From Pigoraptor vietnamica (taxonomy: Eukaryota; Opisthokonta; Filasterea), in the NCBI GenBank assembly GCA_943704525.1, contig CALSCQ010002252.1, positions 35,001 to 89,895 of the forward strand: a DNA stretch of 54,895 nucleotides. Direction: 5' to 3'. A model generated the notes under the pieces. That model was not told the DNA's origin. It did no database searches and saw only the letters and a program-made list of their open reading frames with translations. Position numbers and translations under genes: made by a program. The stretch's first letter is position 1; each line of letters begins with the position of its first letter. Below are positions 1-10,911 of this stretch, piece after piece.

Positions 1-1235
1 ACTTGGCCACCGTCGAGATCGACGCGTCGTTGGCGACAAAGCACGACGAGAAGAGGAGGGCGGCCTGCTTCTGGTGGAGCTGCGCAAGCTTCTGCTCGAG
101 CAGTTCGTGGTACAGCCCGTTCCCGGCAATGTTGCGGGTGCCGCCGGACCCGGCGCCGTACTTGTCAAGCGCTTCCCTTCACGCACAAAGGACACACAAG
201 GGATCAGTTCTGTACAAGGCCATACGCACGACGATACGCAATTCTTCAGCGGGTCAAAACGGCTCTCAGTCTCTCTCAAACGAGTCAAAAACGAAGAGAA
301 AACCAGAACAGAGGGAGGCCAAACAACAGGCCAAACAACCCACTTCATGGCGTTCACGACGACGGGGTTGCGGCTCATCCCGAGGTAGTCGTTGCTGCAC
401 CACACCGTGACCTTCTTGGGCGGCGCAACCGCCATCGCGGGGCCGACGCGGTACGACTCCGCCTGGGGGAAGTTCGAGGCGAGTCGGTTGATGTTCTTGA
501 AGACGCGGTAGCTGCTGTCGCTGCGCTTCTCCTCGACCTTCCCCGCGAAAACAGACTCGTAGTTGTACGCGCCCGCGGGAAGATCCGACGGGGGCGCGTT
601 CGGGTTCGGAATCACGGCGCTGAGGCGCGGCGCAGCCTCCGAAGCAACGGGAGGGAGGTTTGCCGTGAAGACGGGGCACGGCGCAGCAGCCTCCGCCGTG
701 GACACGACCTGCACACACACCACACAAGAAAATGGGTAAGAATGGCGAGAAGGAAGAAATGATCGCCTTCGTTCATGGCACACAGCAGTACACGCACACA
801 AACGGAAGCTATTCCAACTCAATCGACAACAATGATTACAAATCGGTCAACGCAAACGGTATTAAAAAAGCACACCTTCTTCAGGTGCTCCTGCATGAAC
901 GTCGTCTCGCTCGACTCGACAGCTTCCATAGCCGGCGCATCGTTCTCAATCGCTGCGGGCGCAATTTCAAACAAATTAAAAAAGCAAAACTCCGACAAAG
1001 ATTTCGCTTTCATCTTATAGCTGTTGCATCAAACAGTCCACGGAACGGGCACGCACTCACCCGCGCTCGCAGCAGGGACGCCATCGTGCATTCCGCGCGC
1101 GAACGTCATGGCCTGGGACATGATGGGGCACTGTCCCGCAAGCGAACGCATCGAGGGCGACGTCCGAATGAGCGACACGCCCGCCCGCTGCATGTGCGGG
1201 CAAAATTTGATCATGTTGGCCAGGGCCGCCTCCAT
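1..1235 (-). CDS. ALAS: 5-aminolevulinate synthase, mitochondrial (partial, 3' end off window)
   Basis: Condenses glycine and succinyl-CoA to 5-aminolevulinate, the PLP-dependent first step of haem synthesis in the mitochondrial matrix. Exons read 1235-1061, 952-876, 708-344 and 176-1, with phases agreeing; the C-terminal half, including the PLP lysine, lies beyond the left edge. The mature part is unmistakable: a [17 protein letters not shown] block, [13 protein letters not shown], then [13 protein letters not shown] and [13 protein letters not shown]. The first ~100 residues look like a targeting presequence: they are basic with Ser and Met and few acidic residues at the start. They contain three Cys-Pro dipeptides (Cys12, Cys36, Cys95). 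The first two sit in CPHM and CPIM contexts like the haem regulatory motifs of animal ALAS, which suggests haem-controlled import. The intron 3 donor is GTGGGT. The first ATG of the open frame was taken as start. The gene diverges from MutY. Confidence 0.93.
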
Positions 1236-2017
1236 CTTCCCTCACGCTCACGCGAATTGCACAATAAACACTCGCGTCGGACCCTTTCTTCCGAAGCGAC
1301 AGACGGATATAAAAACGATGTGGCTCAAGCGATTTTGAATGCCCCCGAAAGGTTGCATACACACACACGCAGACACACGGTCACGCCGCATGTGCGAGAA
1401 TGGGATACGAGAGGGGAAAAATCAACACGGCTTCGAATAAATGCGCTCACTATGGAAAATGAATGGAGACGGCAAATTGATAATAATTGAAAGTAAACAA
1501 AGTTTCATTAATTATGCGATTCTATGGAGAAAGTAGCGTGTCATATTACAACTAAAATATGTATTAAAATTTACTTGCGCCTCGTTTGGCAATGCATGGG
1601 TGAGCTTTGGGTAAGTATAAAATATGGCACTTATCAATTGTGTATGACACCGCAATTTCAATCATGTTTTGCTCTCAGAAGATCCTCAAAGGCGTCGCCA
1701 TCATTCTCTTCCTTACTAAACCCATCTGCTTCCGAAATAGTCTAAAGCGATTCACTATGCCGTTGTGAATGGGTTTACTTTAATTTGAGAGTCAAATCAC
1801 TTTTGTGTCATATTTTCCCATGGTTTCCAAATATTCATGTGTTTGATTGCGCAACCGATCCAATCGGAACACAAACAGGTGACTTCCGAATCACCACGAA
1901 ATTCGGCCTTTAGCAAAAGACTTTCACTTCAAATGTTACGCACTTGTTACAACTTTTATCGGCTGAGCGCGCCTTTTTTTGTTGTGGGAAGTTTTAACCA
2001 ACTCCCAAACCCAACGC
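1236..2017. promoter_or_regulatory. divergent intergenic region, ALAS / MutY
   Basis: About 780 bp lie between the two start codons. The middle (about 1430-1960) is clearly more A+T-rich than the flanking genes, as expected for a shared promoter and 5' leader region. A TATAAAA-like run near 1308 reads on the plus strand, but it is some 700 bp from the MutY start and may mean nothing. No RNA gene or conserved coding segment was seen. Confidence 0.4.
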
Positions 2018-3622
2018 ATGATGCCGACGACAAAGCGCACGCGTGCATCGTCCAAAGCCGGAGCCATTGCATTTGCTGCTGCGGTTGCGCCCAAAATCGC
2101 GCCGCCGGGCAAAGATGCCGTCCAGGACATTGAAGACTTGATGCGATTGAGGGCGCAGCGCATGCCCCGAGGATCTCATGGCGACGGCTTCCACGAGTTC
2201 GAGGCGGACGAAGTTTCGTCCATTCGTTCGCGGCTGTTGGAATGGTACGATGAGCACCAGCGTGTACTTCCGTGGCGACGACCGTCTTCGGCGAGCTCGG
2301 TGGGCGTCGATGCGCGTCCCGACAACGGCGACGACGAGAACCGCCCCTATCGCGTCTGGGTGTCCGAGATCATGCTGCAGCAGACGCAGGTATCGAAGGT
2401 GATTGGCTACTTTGAGCGGTGGATCGCGCGCTGGCCAACTGCGGCGGCGCTGGCGAGCGCGACGCTTGAAGAGGTCAACGAGGTCTGGTCGGGACTTGGC
2501 TACTATTCGCGCGCGCGAAGGCTGCACGAAGGGGCTCGGCGCATCACCGAAGAGCTCGGCGGGCGCTTTCCATCCGACGCGGAAACACTCATGAAAGAGA
2601 TCAGCGGCGTTGGACGTTACACCGCGGGTGCCGTCGCGTCGATTGCATTTGGAGAGCGCGTGCCTGTTGTGGACGGGAATGTCATCCGCGTACTGAGCCG
2701 CCTCCGCAGTATAGGCGCCGACCCAAAGGCAGCCGCCGTCGTCGAGAAGATGTGGGAGTTGGCTGGCGCGCTTGTGGATCCTTCGCGTCCCGGCGACTTC
2801 AACCAATCCATCATGGAGCTGGGCGCGACCGTGTGCACGCCACAAACCCCTAAGTGTGGCGAGTGCCCCGTTCGTCGTCACTGTCGCGCGCTTGCGGAAA
2901 GCGATGACGTGTTCGTGCCGGTCGCTTCGAACAAGCCGCCCCGAAAGGCTGCGAGAACTAGCGAGCCTGCGACGCAGTGTGACCTGTGCCACGAATCGCT
3001 AGCCGGCGCAACAGCAAGTCCGCCGACTCGTTTGAGCGTACTTGCCTACCCAATCAAGGTCGCGAAAAAGAAGGCGCGCGAGGAGAGCTTTGCCGTTGCC
3101 GTCGCTATCGCGCGGTCGTCGCCTGCGCCGCTCTATCTCATTGTGAAGCGGCCAGACAAGGGCCTTCTTGGGGGACTGTGGGAGTTCCCCAACCGTCAGC
3201 TGGCGTCGGCAGTGTGCGACGACGGCGACGACGAAGCTGTGCAGCTCGTGCCGGCACAGGCGCGCGAATCGGACGCCGTGGAGACGATCCGGTCGCTTGC
3301 CGTGCGTGCGTCGGACTTGTCGGTGTCTACGTTTTACGCGGGCGCCGTCTCGCACGTTTTCAGCCACGTGAAGCACACGTATGAAGTGTATTTGTGCACG
3401 GTCGAGGAGGCGTTTGCGACCTCGGAGGGCGCTGAGGTAATGCGGTGGATGTCGGAGGATCAGCTCTCGTCGGCGGCGCTATCGACAGCCATGCGGAAAG
3501 TGCTCGATTGCGCGTTGAAAGGGGCGGCCAGCGAGTCGCCGGGCAAACCGGCGCCGAAGAAGCAGGCTGGCCATCGCTCCAAGGGCCAGTCCGCGATAAG
3601 CGCCTTTTTCAAGGCAAAATGA
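2018..3622 (+). CDS. MUTYH: A/G-specific adenine DNA glycosylase (MutY/MUTYH), intronless
   Basis: Base-excision repair enzyme that removes adenine mispaired with 8-oxoguanine. Counted from the ATG at 2018 (534 aa), the order is as follows. A basic N-terminal tail comes first. The glycosylase domain (about 60-300) has SEIMLQQTQ with the general-acid Glu near 117, a helix-hairpin-helix in GVGRYTAGA, and the catalytic Asp near 219 in VVDGNVIRVLSR. A 4Fe-4S loop C-x6-C-x2-C-x5-C lies at about 273-289. A C-terminal NUDIX-like 8-oxoG recognition domain contains GLLGGLWEFPN. The last residues QSAISAFF form a canonical PCNA-interacting box. The frame is open back to an ATG at 1979, so a start 13 residues upstream is possible. 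Intronless, unlike nearly all its neighbours. Confidence 0.96.
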   Translation: MMPTTKRTRASSKAGAIAFAAAVAPKIAPPGKDAVQDIEDLMRLRAQRMPRGSHGDGFHEFEADEVSSIRSRLLEWYDEHQRVLPWRRPSSASSVGVDARPDNGDDENRPYRVWVSEIMLQQTQVSKVIGYFERWIARWPTAAALASATLEEVNEVWSGLGYYSRARRLHEGARRITEELGGRFPSDAETLMKEISGVGRYTAGAVASIAFGERVPVVDGNVIRVLSRLRSIGADPKAAAVVEKMWELAGALVDPSRPGDFNQSIMELGATVCTPQTPKCGECPVRRHCRALAESDDVFVPVASNKPPRKAARTSEPATQCDLCHESLAGATASPPTRLSVLAYPIKVAKKKAREESFAVAVAIARSSPAPLYLIVKRPDKGLLGGLWEFPNRQLASAVCDDGDDEAVQLVPAQARESDAVETIRSLAVRASDLSVSTFYAGAVSHVFSHVKHTYEVYLCTVEEAFATSEGAEVMRWMSEDQLSSAALSTAMRKVLDCALKGAASESPGKPAPKKQAGHRSKGQSAISAFFKAK

Positions 3623-4218
3623 AATGGGCCGGCAGACTTGCAAGAAGATGACTAGAGTGGCGCATCTCGAAATTTGAATGCGTTGTTCGTAGTTGTTTCG
3701 GTGTGTGCCCATATTGTGTAAGCAAACGCGCAAATGTTTCACTTTTGTCCAGGTGCGTCAGCATGTGCGGGGCGCATCATGATACTCGGGTTCTTCTAAT
3801 TTTTTCGGCACGAGGAGCCCTGGAGTGAATCGTGAGTAGCCGGATTTGACTTGGAGTTGTCGAGATTATTGACAAAAAATGCGCCTCAGTTTCAATATAA
3901 TCCTTCGGCTGCTCCACCCTCGTCATTGGACGCCTCACTTGTCTCACTTCGTTCGCAGTGTGCACTCGCACATACACACAAAGAGATCCACCTGCATTTC
4001 TCTCGTTGTGCTCTCAGCGAAAGACCAGAAGACATCGTTGCCGCTTTGTGGCGTCTCGTCGTTTCAGTGCTTCCCCCCTTTCTCTCTCCCAACGAGACCG
4101 CCGCGGCAGGGTCCGCGAGAAGACATCACACACGAGAAACGGCTTGCGCAACAGTGCTGAACGTGGCCGATGGTTTCGCGTCGTTAAAGCCCAAGCGATC
4201 GCCGCGCGGCTTGTTCGC
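3623..4218. other. intergenic, MutY 3' end to TRIP12-like start
   Basis: About 600 bp between tandem genes. It ends in a pyrimidine-rich leader (around 4060-4090) before the E3 ligase ATG. A reading frame continuous with the ligase is open back to 3958, but it has no recognisable protein character and was treated as 5' leader. Confidence 0.4.
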
Positions 4219-7200
4219 ATGGACGGGCGGGGCTCTCGTTCCGGCCGCTCCCAATCGTCAACGCCCCGTGGGGACGCGAAGGTAAAGACCGGAACACGGA
4301 CGAGACACCAGCAACAGCAGCAGGAACAAAAGACAATTGCATACGCGCGCAGAGCCACCTCGGCACGTGCACAGCGGGGGGTATCGCAGGCGACTTCTGA
4401 GCAAGTCGCGTACAGTAACGAGGGGGAGGACGTAACGAACGAGAAGCCGACGCGTCGGTCGAAGCGCGCGGCGCCGGAAATCGCCGAAGAGGGCTCGCAG
4501 GAGCGGCCTTCGAAGCGGCGGAACACGCGCAGCGAGACCAGCGTTGCGGTTGAGGAGAGTGGGCAGTTCGCCGGAGCCGTTTCCACACAGGACGCGCCGT
4601 CGCTGAGGCCGCGAAGGCCTCGATCGGAGATAGGGTCGGCCTGTAGCAGCCCTGCGGCGAATTCCGTCGCACGCCGAGAGCAGCCCACGCCGAAGTCAGG
4701 CGGGCAAAGCCCGGTTCGTACGTCGCCGCGCCGCACGGCGTCCGCTCCGAGTGACGAGGAGGAACCGAAACCGAAGCGACAGAAGACTGTGAAGGAGGAT
4801 CGACCCGCCGCGCAAGCGAAGAAGTCGCGTGGCGGACGAAAGGCTATGTCGGGCAAGGAGGATAATCGATCCAAGAAAATGGAGGAGAGCGAAGACGACG
4901 AATTCCAGGACGCCGCTGAGCACCACGCCGACGACGACGGCGAAGGAGAGGGGGACGTCGAGGGAGACGGAATGGCGCACAGCGGACACGGTGACGATGA
5001 TGACGAGGGAAGCCACGACGGCAACGATGAGGACGAAGACGATGGCGAGGAGGACGAGGGCGAGGACGGCACGGCCCGGCTTACCGCGGACTCGCAGGAC
5101 AGTGCCACGGCTGCGCTGCAGGGACTGCTGCGACGCCTCGGCGCGGGGATCGAGATGCACATGGGCGGGCACGCGCATGCGATCGGTGAGTGATTAAGTT
5201 GTCGATTTGAATACGCTCGTGTGTGCGTGTGTGGTATGCGTGCAGGTCAAGTAACTCCTGCTTCAAAACGTATTCCAGCCGGCGGGTCCGGCCGCCTTCG
5301 TGCCCTACTGCAGGGGCTCAAGTCTCCTTCCGAGGACGAGAAGCTTGTCGCCGTCTCCGAGCTATGCGAACTCTTGTCGATGAGCACGGAGGACAACTTG
5401 CCGGGATTCCCCATCGACCAGTTCGTGCAGCCGCTCGTCGAGATGCTTCGTCTCGAACACAACCCCGAGCTCATGCTTCTCGCCGCGCGCGCGATGACGC
5501 ACCTCATCGAGGCCTTGCCGGGAAGCGTCGGCCCCGTCGTCAACAACGGCGGTGTCGGTTTGCTGTGCGAGAAGCTGCTCAACATTGAGTACATTGACCT
5601 CGCCGAGCAGTCGCTGACCGCGCTGGAGAAGATTTCCAAGGAGCATGGCGGTACCATTCTTGCGGCCGGTGGCCTTTCGGCGGTGTTGCAGTTCCTGGAC
5701 TTTTTCTCGACGAGCCTGCAGCGGTGCGCCGTCACGATTGCGTCGAACGCGTGCCGTTCCGCGCCGCGAGACAGCTTTCACCTTGTGCGCGACTCTATTC
5801 CGCTGCTCGCAAACCTTCTTACTTACCAGGACAAGAAGGTCGTGGAGCGCGCGTGCCTCTGCTTCGCGCGCCTCGTCGACTCGTTTGCGGAGGATGGCGC
5901 GCACGTCGAGGCCATCGCGTCGCAGGGAATGATCGAGAACATGCTCAAGCTCATCTCGGCCCAGCCCATGCCGGTCTCCGCGGGGACGTTTACGATGATA
6001 GTGCGCACGCTGTCGGCTGCGTCTCGCGCTCGTCCGTCACTCGTCGCGTCTCTCCACGAGTTCCACGTCGCTGGCACCATCCGGCAGATTCTGCTCGGCC
6101 CTGACCGCGCCCCTGGCGACGTTTCGTACGCATCGGGCAGTCACACGGCCGAGCAGCTATACGAGATACTCTGCCTCTCTGCGGAGATGCTCCCACGCCT
6201 TCCGGAAGAGGGCATTCTCGCGGGGCCGCCGTCGTCGCAGGGGCAGCAGCGGACTGGCCGGCATCGCAGGAATCTCACGGGAGAGTCGATGGGAACGCCC
6301 GCGGACACGGTCTCGGCCGCCGATGACCCGCGCGCAGCGCTCATCCAGAAGAAGCCGGACGTCGTGGCGACGTTTGCCGAGGAGCTCTTGCCGGTGTTCC
6401 TAGAGGTGTACCAGTCGACGGTCAGCTCAACCGTCCGCCGCAAGTGTCTCGTGACGATTCTCAAGATTGTTCACTTTTCCTCGGCGGAGCACCTCACGGA
6501 GCTGCTGCGGACTGTCGCCATTTCGAGCTTTGTGGCCGGACTCCTCACCGCCCGCGATCCGCACGTCGTAGTGTATGCCGTGCAGCTGGCCGACATTCTC
6601 ATCCGCAAGATGCCGAGCATTTTTTCCACGTACTTCCGCCGCGAGGGCGTCATGTATGAAATGGCGCGCCTCGCTCAGGCGGCAAAGGGTGCCGCGGCGC
6701 CCGCTCCCACCGCGCAGCTCGCCAGGCTTGCGCAGGGCACCTTCTCAACGCCTCCGAATCGCCGCCTTAGCGAGTCTTATAAGAAGTCCGACAAGAAGAA
6801 GGGCAAGGGGGCGGCCGAAGAGGAAGAGGGGAAGGCGGACGCGAAGGCAGGTGCGCCGCGCGTGTCTGCGGAGATGGCCAACCCCACGCCCACCAAGTCG
6901 CCGGGTGCGGCGTCTGAGGAGACGCAGCGGTGGATTTCGGAGCAGGCGAGCGCGTTCTGCGCCGAGTTCTACCATGAGATGGCGTCAGACTCTGCGCCCG
7001 CGCACCCCGCGGCCGAGACGCTCCGCCTCCTGAAGACGCTCGCGGCCAAGATTTCCTCCGAGACGGACGCGGCGACTGACACGCTCGTGGCGATCCGTGA
7101 CATCGTCGTAGACGCTGAACGCAATGTCTCGTCGTTTGAGCTCCACAATAGCGGTATGCTGGCGGCTCTCCTTCGCTACGTGGCTGTCCCCGAGGGCCAG

Positions 7201-10200
7201 TACAGCAACGCCGCTCGCACGGACCGCCTGCGGTGCTTCGCGCACGTCTTCCTCAACGCGCCGGCGCCCGCGGGAGTGCAGCCTGTACCCTTCCTGCCCG
7301 GCGCTCCCGCGCTCGTTCAGCTCGTGGCCAAGACGCACGGGTCGCTCAACAACATTGAGCAGTTTCCCGTCATTCTGAGCGAGGTCAACAATAGGTCCGG
7401 TGCCGCGGCCGGGGGGCAGCGTGGTGCGCTGGGCGGTCTCAAGGCGCTCACGCAGCCTCTCAAGCTCCGCCTTGCGCGCGAGTCGGGCGAGGAGGGTCTC
7501 AAGGACTACAGCGGCAGCATCGTGCTTATCGAGCCTCTCGCAACGGTTCAGGCGATAGAAGACTTCCTGTGGCCCCGCGTGCGATCTCGTGAAACTGCGG
7601 ACGCTGCGAAGACACGCGAGGAGGCGCTGCGCAGGCGCATGCAGCGCGTGCGCCGCGACTCGGCTGGTCGCGAGTTTGAGGAAGAAGGCGACGACAGCGA
7701 TTCTTCGGACGTGTCGCAGTCGTCCGATCGGCCGCCGGAGTCGGAGCGTCGCCAGTCTGGCACGGAGACGGGGGCCGCGCGGAACCGCGAACGCAGGTTG
7801 CACCTGTATCTTGAGGGAAACGAGCTGCAGCCGTCGATGACCATCTTTCAGGCTGTGCAGCGCTTCGGCGCAGACGCCGCCCCGGAGGAGGAAGGCGGCG
7901 ACGACGAACAGCAGCAGCAACGCGCGCGCCCGTTGGGAACGTACACGATCAAGTACCGTCTCGCACCCGCGGGCGGCTCCTCTGCGTCGAACACGCAGGG
8001 CGCGACCGTTGTGGGTGCCGCGACTACTGTTGGCGATACGTCGGCAGCTGCCGGGACGGCGGCGGAGGGCCCGAGTGGCGCGCTGAGCAACACGCTTGCG
8101 CTGGACGCCTACCTTGGGGCGCTCCCGTGTTCGATTCCCCCGACGGACGCGGTTTATCCGGTACTGCGGCTCCTCCGTGCCCTGTACGGCCTCAACCGGT
8201 TCTGGTCGGTGCTGTACGATGCGCCGACGGTTGCGGGCGCCTCGGCGGTGTCTCTGAACGCCGTCGAGTTTGTCAACAACCGCCTGACGGCCAAGACGAT
8301 GCGGCAGTTGCAAGACCCCATTGCCCTTTGCAGCAACAGCATTCCCGAATGGGTCGGCGAGCTCGTGCGCGTGTGCCCGTTCCTCTTCCCGTTCGACTGC
8401 CGCCAGCTCTACTTTTACATGACGTCATTTGGGATTTCGCGCGCCCTCATGCGGCTGCAGGAGCGACCGAACGAGGCCGCGCCCGGCGACGAGGGGAATG
8501 CGAACGGCGGCAACGAACGGGACTCGTTCCGCGTCGGCCGCATTTCGCGGACGAAGGTGCGCATTCCCCGGCAGCGCATTCTCGAGACGACGGTCAAGGT
8601 CATGGAGATGTATGCGAGCACAAAGGCAATCCTCGAAATCGAGTATTTTGACGAGGCCGGCACGGGCCTCGGGCCTACTCTGGAATTCTACACGCTCGCG
8701 TCCAAAGCGTTCCGTCGCGCCGATCTGTGGCTGTGGCGCGGATCGAAGGCTGCGGAATCTGGCGAGTCGACCACCCGCGTCGAGATGGACACGGACGGCA
8801 AGGAGGTTGCGTACGTGCACGCGCCGCGCGGCCTGTTCCCCGCGCCGCTTCCCCCCAATGTGGAGGAGAGCGCGATCAAGACGCGGATGAGCCACTTTAC
8901 TGTGCTCGGGCGTTTCGTGGCCAAGGCGCTCCTGGACTGCCGCATCATTGACGTTCCGCTGAGCCTCCCCTTCTGCAAGTGGATGCTGGGACTCGAGGCG
9001 GAGCTGCAAGTGCGCGACATCCGGGTGCGTAAATGCCGCTAAAGCCGTGCCTTTCTTTCCCCTTCTCTTTTCTGTTTTTCCGGACCGGTTTGTTACTAAT
9101 TTGAAAACGTATGATTTGCGGGGTGCATGACACTTACTTTTCTATTTGGTGTGGCGATGGCTGATGGCTTACTCGAAACTTACGCGCAGGACATCGATCC
9201 CGTTCTTGCGACTTCGCTGGAGGAGCTCTTCGAGGCCGCACGCCAGCGCTCAGCGGTCCTTGCCAATACGTCGCTGGTGGGCCGGATGTGCACGAACTCG
9301 TAACTGTTGGGGTTAGGGGTTGTCTTAGTGTTCATATGTCCAGCGACGACGTATCTATTGGGCTTAATGTTGTCTTGTTTGCCTGATCTCGTACTTTTCC
9401 GCTTTCAGACGGACGCGGAGCGAGAGATTGCGCTCGATAACATCAACATTCGCGGCGCCTCTGTGGAGGACCTCTGCCTCGATTTCACGCTTCCCGGCTA
9501 TCCCGAAATTGACCTCAAGGTGCGCACGCGAGCGCGCTTCACGTTGTCTGTTCAGTGCATGTGCACTAGGTAAATTTCTTGATCAATTCTCATGCAACTG
9601 ACATCTGGCGCAACAGGAAAACGGTCGGGACTTTGCGGTGACTCTGGACAACCTCGAGGAGTATCTTGGCGTGAGTACCTCTCTTGATGCTCGGTGCATC
9701 ACCAAAACCGAGTTTATGCTGCGTGTGTATGCGTGCATTGGTCATCGTAATATTGTGCTGCGTGAGAGTCTCAACGTCCGCGCGCACGCAGCTTGTTGTC
9801 GAGGTGACCCTCCGCTCTGGCGTCCGGCGCCAGTTTGAGGCGTTCCGCACGGGATTCAACGCCGTCTTCCCCATCAAGGCCCTTCGCGCGTTTGTGCCGG
9901 AGGAGATTGACACGCTGCTCTGCGGGTCCACGAAGGAGCTCTGGGACCGAAAGAGTGAGTAGGGTCAAATCCTCGCGCGATGAACCCGCCTCAATTGTTG
10001 CCGTGCGTTCCATGTTGCATGTTTGTCCCATTTACGCCAATGTCTGCCTCTGCTGACGAGATTTGTCCATTCCCTGTGCAGCGCTTGTTGAGGCGTGCAA
10101 GCCGGACCACGGGTACACGATTGGCAGCGGCGCCGTCCAGAAGCTCTTCGATATTCTCAGCGAGTACTCGCCCGAGGAGCAGCGCAAGTTCCTCCAGTTT

Positions 10201-10524
10201 GCGACGGGGAGCCCCAACCTTCCTGTCGGCGGTACGTTAGCACTATGTGACCCGTGGGATCCGGTGATTGGTCGCACTAGGAATTGTTCACTAACGGTCC
10301 ACTCGCTGCACCTCACTTCCCCCGCAGGCCTTCGCAGCCTGAACCCGCCTCTCACAATCGTCCGCAAGACGCCCGAAGCCCCGCACACGGCGGACGATTA
10401 CCTCCCGTCGGTGATGACGTGCGTCAACTACCTGAAGCTGCCGGACTATTCGACGAAGGAAGTCATGGCGGCGAAGCTGAAGACGGCGATCAACGAGGGG
10501 CAGAACTCGTTCCACCTCTCTTGA
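4219..10524 (+). CDS. TRIP12: HECT-type E3 ubiquitin-protein ligase, TRIP12/Ufd4 family
   Basis: Catalyses transfer of ubiquitin through a HECT cysteine; the family handles ubiquitin-fusion degradation and chromatin-linked targets. Eight exons: 4219-5185, 5246-9024, 9190-9276, 9409-9519, 9617-9670, 9792-9954, 10082-10231 and 10328-10524, predicting 1835 aa. Residues 1-320 are disordered, with many basic KR clusters (likely nuclear), a short glutamine run and a long Asp/Glu stretch at about 220-285. An armadillo-type region starting near 335 closely follows TRIP12 ([25 protein letters not shown]). A further acidic and Ser-rich linker leads to the HECT domain, about 1430-1835, with [20 protein letters not shown]. 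The catalytic Cys is near 1802 in [16 protein letters not shown]. No WWE domain was noticed, so the layout is nearer to Ufd4. The 3.8-kb second exon holds most of the protein. Confidence 0.95.
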
Positions 10525-10911
10525 ACGGCGTCCGCGTCTTGCGGCGGCGCTGCGTGAGTGATTGTACCGTTTCGTTTGTGGCGTTTCGCAACCTGTTTGG
10601 GACTTTGGCTGCTGGATTTGCCGAGGCATGAATGATTGATCTCGCGGGTGCGCGTGCGTGTGCGTATGGATGTGCGTTGTTTTGCGGCGTGGCGTGATAG
10701 TACTGTGACTAAATACCTGTAGCGTGGTGTTGCATGAGTTGCTTTCGGTAACTGAGCAAAGAAACCCAAGAAACAATCAGCATGACGTAACATCAAACTG
10801 GCCGAGAATTGCGTGCATTTTAGCTCTTCCGATGCAACACGAAAACGCACGCCACACCGCGCAAAGCATTATTGCCACTGAGAGGTGGGACTCTAATGTT
10901 GTGAACTTAAG
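10525..10911. other. intergenic, TRIP12-like 3' end to GNAT start
   Basis: About 390 bp between two genes on the same strand. It holds the 3' untranslated part of the ligase gene and the promoter of the acetyltransferase. I see no additional gene. Confidence 0.4.

Noticed and set aside
4014-5162. Ser/Pro-rich open frame antisense to TRIP12 exon 1
   Set aside because: It is the reverse reading of an Asp/Glu/Lys-rich disordered exon, which automatically gives Ser/Pro runs.
6985-8313. 442-codon open frame antisense to the TRIP12-like exon
   Set aside because: Arg/Leu-rich shadow of a high-GC coding exon; no domain character, and the plus strand has clear family similarity.
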